A program made the translations under genes and the position numbers. Of a stretch of 64,000 nucleotides of DNA, positions 23,801 to 31,265 are shown one piece after another (position 1 is the first letter of the stretch; the number at the start of each line of letters is the position of its first letter). The stretch comes from Phocaeicola massiliensis B84634 = Timone 84634 = DSM 17679 = JCM 13223 (GTDB taxonomy: Bacteria > Bacteroidota > Bacteroidia > Bacteroidales > Bacteroidaceae). The notes under the pieces are model-generated. The model made no database searches and was not told the origin of the DNA. It saw nothing but the letters and a program-made list of their open reading frames with translations. The stretch lies in contig NZ_KB905474.1 of the NCBI RefSeq assembly GCF_000382445.1, positions 372,001 to 436,000 on the forward strand, read 5' to 3'.

Positions 23801-23902
23801 GATTACTACAGTCTCCGGCAGCGGACTGTATAGTCCGTTGCAGTGGACCGTACAGTCTGCTATAGTGGACTGTACAGTCCATTGCCGCAGACTGTAATAA
23901 TC
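23801..23902. repeat. 102-bp palindrome built of five 22-bp-spaced ACTGTACAGT-like sites
   Basis: Near-palindromic 14-mers start at 23801, 23823, 23845, 23867 and 23889, exactly 22 bp apart: central ones GGACTGTATAGTCC, GGACCGTACAGTCT and GGACTGTACAGTCC, flanked by half-like GATTACTACAGTCT and AGACTGTAATAATC. The whole array is itself an imperfect palindrome: its left end GATTACTACAGTCT mirrors its right end AGACTGTAATAATC. No reading frame explains it. Confidence 0.8.
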
Positions 23903-24900
23903 TTCCGTTCAAAATACCTTGGCCGACCTTGGGAAACGGCTTATTCTTCCCTTTGTTTGTGATATGATATTTAAATCTCCAAGAATAATAAGTAACCCGA
24001 TTTTTTTCAAAATATTATGCCCACACACTTTTTGACTTGATCCATATTTCCAGCTTTCATAGGGAGATTATTTTACTTTAAATTCTTATCAATTTGATGG
24101 ATTAATTTGAAAGACAAACGCTTATGGAAGTTCTGAAAAGTCTAAGGTAACGATTTGGAGATTGTGCTAATTTCAGTACTTTACAGTCTCATACTTATGA
24201 ACAACTTTTATAGGACAAAGATACTATTTTTTTTGAATAAGAGAATAATTTCACAGGAAAAATAGAAATTTTATGGGGAAGTGTTCTGATAGCATGTCGT
24301 TGTAGATTGTAGGGAGGGGATGTAAAACGGCAGGCACATAGAATTTCCGATATTCAGAAAGCCGTATTCCCAAAATAGAGATTATTTTTGAAAGAATCAC
24401 ATAATCCGCTAAGAATAAAAGTTTATGCGGATCATCAAAAAACGAGGTAACGAGTTGGCAACCGTTCTGGTTTCTACATACTTGCATCAATTGCGTTGAT
24501 GTGCAACTCACTTTATGTAAAGGTACGATTTTTTACGGAACATGCAAAACACCTTTGATTTTTCTTTTTTAGCAACCGTCAAAAACAATCTTTCGGTTTC
24601 ATATCCCGGTCACAAAGGCGGTACAGTCTCTTTATGAAAAGTAAACAAAGGTCAGGCAGGATTGAAACAGACTGTTACGAGAACAGTCAGAAAAGGATTG
24701 CATACAGGAATTACAGTCTGATACCGGGCAGGGGACGACTTTGTGCCAAAGTCCAAAAAGAGGTTCTTTTTCCAGACGGCAAACTCCCTCACCTCTAAAA
24801 AACAGTCTGTGGCTGGCGCACGCAAACGTCCAGCCTTTATGCGGACAGTCTTAATGCCCGCAGCCTGTACAAGTGCGTAAAAAACAGGTAAATGGAATCT
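23903..24900. other. Long noncoding stretch with scattered ACAGTCT motifs
   Basis: No convincing gene over ~1 kb. A minus-strand frame at 24251-24511 (86 codons) lacks a good start site and homology. ACAGTC(T) or its complement occurs repeatedly between 24620 and 24860 (for example 24633, 24669, 24685, 24712, 24804, 24846), echoing the palindrome array. It looks like relic or control sequence of a lost element. Confidence 0.5.
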
Positions 24901-25212
24901 TCATCCGCTTCCCCGCGCCTTGCCGACACTCCTATATTCCCGTTCCAACACCTGCTCGATCTCGCTCCTCTTGTACAAGACCTTGCCACCAAGTACATAG
25001 TAAGGCAGCGTGCCGTTGCTCCGATACTCGCCCAATGTCCTGCGGCTGACTTTCAGCATACACGCCACCTCACTGTCGCACAGGTACACGTCTTCTTTTG
25101 GCGGAACCGCGCCATCTCCGAAAATGCCGTCAATCATCGCCGACAGCCGGTCGATACGCTCGTGGATGGACTGCATCCACGCATCGTCTTTCGTTTTCAA
25201 TTCATTAAACAT
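24901..25212 (-). CDS. HTH domain-containing protein
   Basis: 103 residues from ATG 25212 (MFNELKTKDDAWMQSIHERI). N-terminal helical region, then YLCDSEVACMLKVSRRTLGE and a wing GGKVLYKRSEIEQVL: the second-member type of the HTH pairs. Its partner gene lies at 26235-26551, and an IS5-type element has landed between them, starting only ~9 bp before this ATG. Its original promoter and coupling are therefore probably lost. Confidence 0.8.
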   Translation of the reverse strand: MFNELKTKDDAWMQSIHERIDRLSAMIDGIFGDGAVPPKEDVYLCDSEVACMLKVSRRTLGEYRSNGTLPYYVLGGKVLYKRSEIEQVLEREYRSVGKARGSG

Positions 25213-25220
25213 TATATAGA

Positions 25221-26116
25221 TTAATTTGTTATATGACTCATTTTGTGACTGATTCTGAAGTTGTGTAATCCACAAGCAATAAGAATCACCATATCTTCGA
25301 AACCGAATTTATGGCATCTGAATCGTTCTTTGACAATACGGCATTTTTTCATACCACCTATGGCATGCTCCACTTTAATCCTAACTCCGGAAATCCGCTT
25401 GTTCTCTTGTTTTTCAACACAAGTAAGCTCTTTCCCTTTAGGTTTCTTTTTGGGCATGCATATTTCAACTCCATCCGGTTTGTGTCCGATGAAACCTGTA
25501 TCCTGCCAGAGCCTAATACCTTTGGGAAGTAGAAGAGGTTCTTCATCACAAATCTTTTTGTCATGGACATGACCTTTGTATGTGGAGCTCAACCATACAA
25601 TCCGAAGATTGTTAGTACATAACAGGTTATTCTTTATGCTATGAGTTTTTTTTACCACTATAGCATGCAGACTGCCAGTCTTCATCCAAAGGACGCTGAA
25701 TAGGTCGCTCGGTTCCGTCCAACAAGACTTCTTCGCACCCTTGAAGAATGTGTATCAGACGTTTGGAGTTACGGTCAGGCAATTCACCAAGCGTTTTCAA
25801 TGTACGCCGGAGAATCTCAGAAAGAAGGTGAATCCATCTATTGGCCTGGGGCTGGGTCATCTCAAACTGAATAGCATGGAGTTCCTGAAGGGGATTGGTC
25901 TTCAGATATACCAATATGAAGAACATTTTGTCCTGAATCAGAGACAACACTGTTGTAAGATATACGTTGGCGCATTTTACCTTCCAAGGTAAAATGGCTG
26001 TAATATTCATCCCAATGGTACTTGAAAGTTATTAGCAAAGCGTCAAACTCAGCAGGAGTTAATCCTGTCGCAGCAAGCACTTGGCTATGACGGTGGCGAA
26101 TCTTGTCGTAATACAT
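25221..26116 (-). pseudogene. IS5-family-type (DDE_Tnp_4) transposase with two frameshifts
   Basis: Three overlapping minus-strand frames make one protein. The first starts at ATG 26116 (IRHRHSQVLAATGLTPAEFD, an HTH_Tnp_4-like start). The frame changes near 25950, after EGKMRQR, and continues as LSLIQDKMFFILVYLKTNPL to DGTERPIQRPLDEDWQSACY. It changes again at an eight-T run (minus A8) near 25650 and continues as IVWLSSTYKGHVHDKKICDE then IRLWQDTGFIGHKPDGVEIC and VEHAIGGMKKCRIVKERFR. DDE residues are visible. The A8 run could allow programmed slippage, but the first break has no obvious slippery site, so the copy is probably dead. Terminal inverted repeats were not clearly found. Confidence 0.78.
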
Positions 26117-26234
26117 CAATTGAACTTTTTAGATCACAAAGATAAATCAAAGAACGCTTTAATCAATTATTCGATATAAACTCTATTATACATACTGCTC
26201 ATTTGTCTTTTGTTGATACTTCAGTTCAATTCCT

Positions 26235-26551
26235 TCAAATGGTGTGCCCCCTGTAGCGTGCATCCTTGCGTCTGTCCTCCACTTTCGTGACGATACGCTC
26301 CACGTCTTCCGGCAGGTAATAGGTACGGTTGCCTATCTTGGTATAGGCGAGCGTGCCGTTATCCCGCAAGGTCTGCAAGGTGCGCTTGCTGATTTTCAGC
26401 TTCAGGCAGACATCCTGGTGGTCGAGCCAGCCAGCCGTCCTCTTCACGCCTTTCAAATCCAGATGGGGATTCCCTCCACCCTATGTATGAACCGTTCGAT
26501 TTTCATGGCAAATTCCTCGAACGCCTTCCTTTCAAAACATACGGTTTCCAT
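26235..26551 (-). pseudogene. HTH protein gene with a frameshift (first member of a pair)
   Basis: From ATG 26551 the frame reads METVCFERKAFEEFAMKIER then FIHRVEGIPIWI and stops. One base shift at the GGAATCCCC region restores FIHRVEG-NPHLDLKGVKRT then AGWLDHQDVCLKLKISKRTL, a complete HTH of the kind at 347 and 60241. The downstream part alone could start at a TTG, but the conserved N-terminus is then lost. A 13-bp direct repeat TGTTGATACTTCA lies on both sides (26211-26223, 26567-26579). Confidence 0.72.
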
Positions 26552-26630
26552 AACAATCCGATTTTATGTTGATACTTCAAATTCATACCATCCGGAGAAA
26601 CGGTCACTCGTGGTGCCGGTATAACAGCGC

Positions 26631-26801
26631 ATGGAAGAATTTAATCTGAAAACTGACCGTGCAGATGTTATTGTTCCCGCCGCTGAGATATTTCTGATAA
26701 TTGCAGGTATTGTCAAAGCTGAGTATATCCATGTTCCGGTCATTGGCTTAGCAGATGGTATTATTGACAATTTGTATGCCATATACCTGAAAACGGAATA
26801 A
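26631..26801 (+). pseudogene. Exopolyphosphatase (Ppx/GppA) C-terminal fragment
   Basis: 56 codons, MEEFNLKTDRADVIVPAAEI then FLIIAGIVKAEYIHVPVIGL and ADGIIDNLYAIYL. This matches the last part of the Ppx/GppA domain (the 'R-A-D-V-I-V-P-A' and 'G-L-A-D-G-I' motifs). An in-frame stop lies directly before the ATG, so the rest of the ~300-residue enzyme is missing. It is a remnant of a gene from elsewhere. Confidence 0.72.
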
Positions 26802-26857
26802 AAGGAATTGTGCATAGCTGTTTTAACTAGGGGATATTCAGTAAATCCTATAAAATT

Positions 26858-26904
26858 AGCCAACTAATTCATACTAAAAGTATTGCGAATTAGTTGGCTT
26901 TTTG
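26858..26904. terminator. Terminator-like inverted repeat
   Basis: AGCCAACTAATTC (26858-26870) and GAATTAGTTGGCT (26887-26899) pair perfectly and a T run follows. It lies between the Ppx fragment and the ISL3-type fragment. Confidence 0.65.
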
Positions 26905-26926
26905 TATCTTTAGGTATTTCCCCTAA

Positions 26927-27058
26927 AATTTTGAAGAACGATTGACAAATGCTTCAGCGGAGTCGTTCAATGCTAAAATCAAAGCTCTTCGAAGCCAGTT
27001 TAGAGGGGTGGCTGATCTGAAATTCTTCATGTTCAGACTGGCTAGGCTATACGCTTAA
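26927..27058 (+). mobile_element. ISL3-type transposase C-terminal fragment
   Basis: The frame NFEERLTNASAESFNAKIKA then LRSQFRGVADLKFFMFRLAR and LYA-stop is the conserved end of ISL3-type (DDE_Tnp_ISL3) transposases. A stop lies just upstream, so only ~43 residues remain. The right end (AAGCTTGCCAACCGG onward) recurs inverted at 23594-23625. The two copies bracket the 23.6-27.1 kb scrap zone. Confidence 0.78.
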
Positions 27059-27268
27059 AGGAAAGCTTGCCAACCGGAAAAATCCGCTGCCCCTGGAAAA
27101 AGCAGCATAGCCAAAAGAAAATATAGCAGAACTGTAAAATATAAAAGAGTTTGTGCCAACGTTTTGACACAAACTTAGCAGATTACTATTCAGCTGATAC
27201 CTATTCTGAAAGATGTAAACAACTTGTTTCTTAGATAGCCTTATAAATATTCTACTACTTATTACAGT

Positions 27269-27805
27269 TCATTTAGAAATGTTATTCTCACTTTTATTCC
27301 TCCGCTTTTTCACTTGCTCCACTGCTTCAGATATGATTCCCTTGTTTTCAAAACGCTGCGTGTAATTGGTGTAATCCGGGTGAATACGTTCGTAAGTTGG
27401 GTCAGTGAATAAGGGACTCGTAATAATGTGGTCCGCAGTCGAACGGTTACAGCAGAAAACAATATTTTCAACTCCAGCCAGTCTGGTCAATGCTTTCACA
27501 TCCGTATCATGCGGCTGTAGTGTCATCGGATCTGTAAAAAAGAACAGATAGTCTATTTCTCCTTCTACGATCCGCGAACCAATTTGCTGGTCACCTCCTA
27601 AAGGACCAGATTTCAGGATTGTGATATCCCATTTGATTTCAGGATGTTTTTCTTCAAGGGCTTTTTTAATTAGTGTACCGGTTGTACCCGTACAATAGAA
27701 TTTATGTCCTATCAGACGTTCCGAGTTCCAGAGAACCCACTCTATCATGTCTTTTTTCATTGCATCGTGTGCAACAAGTCCAATTCTACGAACAATTGTT
27801 TCCAT
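27269..27805 (-). CDS. mgsA: Methylglyoxal synthase
   Basis: 178 residues. It turns dihydroxyacetone phosphate into methylglyoxal and phosphate, a bypass of lower glycolysis that relieves phosphate shortage or sugar-phosphate stress. Motifs: IGLVAHDAMKKDMIEW at the start, TGTTGTLI, KSGPLGGDQQIG with the catalytic Asp, and FFTDPMTLQPHDTDVKALTR. It is somewhat longer than the ~150-residue E. coli form because of a C-terminal extension (RFENKGIISEAVEQVKKRRN). It is the last gene of the twelve-gene minus-strand block, 55 bp after the arginase-family gene. An aldolase of the same block makes its substrate. Confidence 0.95.
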   Translation of the reverse strand: METIVRRIGLVAHDAMKKDMIEWVLWNSERLIGHKFYCTGTTGTLIKKALEEKHPEIKWDITILKSGPLGGDQQIGSRIVEGEIDYLFFFTDPMTLQPHDTDVKALTRLAGVENIVFCCNRSTADHIITSPLFTDPTYERIHPDYTNYTQRFENKGIISEAVEQVKKRRNKSENNISK

Positions 27806-27859
27806 AAAGCTAAATTATTTTATTTTTATATGATAATTATAATAACAAAAAAACTAATT

Positions 27860-28669
27860 CTATTGAAGGCCGGAGGATGACCGGATAAATCTGAGCAATT
27901 CTTTGTTTGCCCGGCTATCCATGACGGTTTCCCGTTTTTCTTCAAAAAGATTGAGTGTTGTGGAGCATTCCCCACAGATGTCAATGCCTACTACCTGTTC
28001 TTTCTGAAGAATAACAGCCAGCAGTTTCTCCAATTCCCATAAGCTGAGAGAACCTTGATCCCAGTTTGTTGCTGCCGAAGCCGGATTCAAGACATCCTTG
28101 TCTATGGAAATGTAAACCGGTCCGTTGATATGTCCGGAAGAAAAGTTCTGCCAACCCTCTTCGTGCATGAGCGTAGTTTCACTGTAAAACCGAACTTGTC
28201 TTTCATATCCTTTCGGCACAGCCTGTATCAGTTTGTCTGAAGAACCTACGATAATTACTTTCTTGCAGTTGTTGTTATGGTCCAATATATCCTTTACCCA
28301 ACTTCCGCAAGAAAGTATGTTGTCAAACAACGGTGGCTGCATATCGGGATGGTGGTCGAACACAATCAGCGAAAACGGAGTTTCAAGTTTGTCTGTCCAG
28401 AATTTAGTCAAATAATGATAATTGCCTGAATCGATGAAATGGACTCCCTCCGCCGGATAATCAGCAATCATCCCCTTCAAAGCCAAAGCCCCCTCCCTGT
28501 CACAGTAGCCATCTGTACCATAAAGATGACGACAATCCAGCCATATAAATTTATTGTTCCAGGCAAACGCCTCGTAGTCATACACTCCCGTGAAGTTCAT
28601 GATGATGATCGGCCATGCTATCCGTTTATCTGTTTTTTGATTTTGCCCGCTCATACGTTGTTTTTGCAT
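27860..28669 (-). CDS. Arginase/agmatinase-family hydrolase
   Basis: 269 residues. The ureohydrolase metal-binding motifs are visible: FDHHPDMQ (DxHxD type, here with His His), VYISIDKDVLNP (SxDxDxxDP type, here Asn for Asp) and later VGIDICGECS. The substrate (arginine, agmatine, formiminoglutamate or other guanidino compound) cannot be told. The Asn and His changes suggest altered metal binding. The start at 28669 gives a short basic N-terminus; ATG 28654 is an alternative. It lies 17 bp after glgP and is cotranscribed with the rest of the block. Confidence 0.82.
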   Translation of the reverse strand: MQKQRMSGQNQKTDKRIAWPIIIMNFTGVYDYEAFAWNNKFIWLDCRHLYGTDGYCDREGALALKGMIADYPAEGVHFIDSGNYHYLTKFWTDKLETPFSLIVFDHHPDMQPPLFDNILSCGSWVKDILDHNNNCKKVIIVGSSDKLIQAVPKGYERQVRFYSETTLMHEEGWQNFSSGHINGPVYISIDKDVLNPASAATNWDQGSLSLWELEKLLAVILQKEQVVGIDICGECSTTLNLFEEKRETVMDSRANKELLRFIRSSSGLQ

Positions 28670-28685
28670 ATCCTTTTACTGTTCA

Positions 28686-31244
28686 TTAAAACCATCGTAC
28701 ATAACAGAAATCTTGTCGGTGAGGTAACAAAGCATTCTTGGGATACATACGGAAGGCCTGCTTGAAGCTTCCAGCGTTGAAAATGCCGGATGTCGCCTTA
28801 AAGGTATATAAATTCCCATTCTTGGAAACCGGCAAAAGGGGAATAACCTCATATATGTGATCCTGACCGTCTTCACGCCTGATAATGACCGATTCTATTC
28901 CGATTGCGTCATCCAGGCCTTTCTCATCAACGACAACCGTCACCTCATATTCCTTTCCGGCTTCAACCGTGGCATTCAGCCCATTCCCTGCCTCTATGGA
29001 TTTGATTTCTATGGCATCCCATCTGCTTCGGACGTTTGCTTTCCAGTCAGCCATCATTTTCGCCTTCGCAAAGTTGTCGGCTGCCAGAATGTGGAAATGC
29101 TCTGACAGTTTGTTATAGAACCTGTCATAGTAGTCGTCCAACTGTCTTTTCATGGTAAAATGGGGAGCGATTTGTGCGATTGAGTTCTTGATATACTTGA
29201 CCCAGTCTTCCGAATAGTTCTTCCCCCCATGCTCGTAATACAGTGGCAGGATGTCATGCTCCAACAAATAATAGATGGCTTCGGCATCCAGCTGGTTTTG
29301 GTACTGTTCATTCTGATAAGTCCTTTTATCAGTCAGTGCCCATCCAGCATCCTTACGGTATCCTTCATACCACCAACCGTCCAGCACGGAGAAATTAAGC
29401 ACACCGTTCATCAATGCCTTCTCGCCCGACGTACCCGAAGCTTCTGCCAACCGCGTAGGGGTGTTCATCCAAATATCCACCCCCGAGATAAGATGGCGTG
29501 CCAGGTCCATGTCGTAATTCTCCAAGAATATGATTTTACCTAAAAATTCCGGACGCCGGGATATTTCCACGATTTGCTTGATCAGCCCCTGCCCGGCACC
29601 GTCATTGGGATGGGCTTTGCCTGCAAAGATGAACTGTACCGGATATTTCGGATTATTCACAATCCTGGCAAGTCGGTCTATATCCGTGAACAGAAGATGA
29701 GCCCTCTTATATGTAGCAAAACGGCGTCCGAAGCCTATTAGAAGAGCATCGGGATTGAATCTCTCAAAAATGGAAACGCTCAATGCCGGATCAATCTGAC
29801 TCCTGAGCCAGTCCTTGCTGCATTTGCTTTTGATATAGTCCAGCAATTTTGCTTTCTGTTTTAACCGGGTATTCCATATCTCTTCATCCGGGATGCCATA
29901 GACGGCCTCCCAGATTTTCTGATTGGACTGGTCGCAGAAAAAATTCTCATCAAAATTGTCCTTGAAAAGCTTTTTCCATTCTGCCGCACACCAGGTAGGC
30001 AGATGTACCCCGTTGGTTACATAACCCACATGGTTCTCTTCCGGGAAGTATCCCTTCCAGATCGGCGCAAACATTTGCTGGGATACCGATTTATGCAACT
30101 TGCTGACACCGTTTACCTCCTGGCAGGTCTTGCAGGCGAAGACAGACATGCAGAAACGTTCCTCCTTGTCTCCCGGATTGTGACGCCCGAGATCCATCAG
30201 GTTATCCCAGGTTATACCCAACTTGCCAGGATATCCCTTCATATATTTATTGAAAAGCCCTTCGTCAAAATAATCATGACCAGCGGGTACGGGAGTATGT
30301 ACGGTATAAAGTGAGGAAGCACGTACCAGCTCCATGGCCTGCCCGAAATTCAAGCCGCCATTTATGTAATCACAAAGCCGCTGGATATTGATCAGTGCGG
30401 CATGCCCCTCATTACAGTGATATACATCTTTCGTTATACCTAAAGCTCTCAGCGTTATCATCCCGCCTATGCCAAGCAGTATTTCCTGTTTTAGCCGATT
30501 CTCCCAGTCGCCTCCATACAGATGGTGAGTGATAGGGCGGTCAAACTCGCTGTTGAGTTCATTGTCCGTATCCAGCAGATAAAGGGGAATACGCCCCACA
30601 CTGGCTTTCCAGACATTGGCATGTACCACAAAACTGTCGGCATAGGGGACGTGGATTACCAGTTGTTTCCCATCCGGTTGCATTACCTTTTCAATCGGGA
30701 GCTGCCCGAAATTCTGCGCTTTATAATTGACTGTCTGCTGGCCGTCCATGGAAAGCGACTGGTCAAAATAACCGTAACGGTACAAAAGTCCTATGGCACA
30801 AAGGTCCACATTGCTGTCCGACGCCTCTTTCAGGTAATCCCCCGCCAACATTCCCAAACCGCCGGAATATATCTTAAGGACTTCATCCAAGCCGTATTCC
30901 ATGCTGAAATAAGCTATTGACGGGCGCTGGTGATCCGGTTCCACATCTACGTATTTTTTGAAGGCGGAATAGACGGCATCCATTTTATAGACAAAGTTCT
31001 CATCATGTGCCAGCGCTACAAGCTTCTCATAATTTATCCGCTCCAGAAACAATACCGGATTCTGTTCCACCTCTTTCCAAAGTTCCGAATCCAAATCACA
31101 ATACAGTTTCTTTGCGTCATCATTCCATGTCCACCAGAGATTATGTGCGATTTCTGCAAGTTTTCGCAGTTCTGCAGGAAGATGTGAACCTACTGTAATC
31201 TCCCTCCACTGAGGGGTATTTACATTATAACTTGAATATTCCAT
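28686..31244 (-). CDS. glgP: Alpha-glucan (glycogen) phosphorylase
   Basis: 852 residues, the GT35 group with the N-terminal DUF3417 region ([20 protein letters not shown]). It releases glucose-1-phosphate from glycogen or maltodextrin using phosphate, with pyridoxal phosphate bound to Lys in [15 protein letters not shown] then [33 protein letters not shown] and FIMYRKRAHLL-like [15 protein letters not shown] are also present. It resembles Thermotoga-type AgpA/GlgP rather than the E. coli form. It is 22 bp after the Kef-type gene and 17 bp before the arginase gene. This is an accessory copy next to sugar-phosphate enzymes. Confidence 0.93.
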   Translation of the reverse strand: MEYSSYNVNTPQWREITVGSHLPAELRKLAEIAHNLWWTWNDDAKKLYCDLDSELWKEVEQNPVLFLERINYEKLVALAHDENFVYKMDAVYSAFKKYVDVEPDHQRPSIAYFSMEYGLDEVLKIYSGGLGMLAGDYLKEASDSNVDLCAIGLLYRYGYFDQSLSMDGQQTVNYKAQNFGQLPIEKVMQPDGKQLVIHVPYADSFVVHANVWKASVGRIPLYLLDTDNELNSEFDRPITHHLYGGDWENRLKQEILLGIGGMITLRALGITKDVYHCNEGHAALINIQRLCDYINGGLNFGQAMELVRASSLYTVHTPVPAGHDYFDEGLFNKYMKGYPGKLGITWDNLMDLGRHNPGDKEERFCMSVFACKTCQEVNGVSKLHKSVSQQMFAPIWKGYFPEENHVGYVTNGVHLPTWCAAEWKKLFKDNFDENFFCDQSNQKIWEAVYGIPDEEIWNTRLKQKAKLLDYIKSKCSKDWLRSQIDPALSVSIFERFNPDALLIGFGRRFATYKRAHLLFTDIDRLARIVNNPKYPVQFIFAGKAHPNDGAGQGLIKQIVEISRRPEFLGKIIFLENYDMDLARHLISGVDIWMNTPTRLAEASGTSGEKALMNGVLNFSVLDGWWYEGYRKDAGWALTDKRTYQNEQYQNQLDAEAIYYLLEHDILPLYYEHGGKNYSEDWVKYIKNSIAQIAPHFTMKRQLDDYYDRFYNKLSEHFHILAADNFAKAKMMADWKANVRSRWDAIEIKSIEAGNGLNATVEAGKEYEVTVVVDEKGLDDAIGIESVIIRREDGQDHIYEVIPLLPVSKNGNLYTFKATSGIFNAGSFKQAFRMYPKNALLPHRQDFCYVRWF

Positions 31245-31265
31245 GACATTTTAATTAAATAAGTC

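Noticed and set aside
23801-23902. CRISPR array
   Set aside because: The 22-bp-spaced units are palindromic with near-identical spacers of only 8 bp, and no cas genes are present; this is not a CRISPR.
24251-24511. 86-codon minus-strand frame
   Set aside because: No homology, no convincing ribosome-binding site and a position in a scrap zone; it may be part of a decayed gene.
26564-26863. 99-codon minus-strand frame
   Set aside because: It is opposite the exopolyphosphatase fragment on the plus strand, whose motifs explain the sequence.
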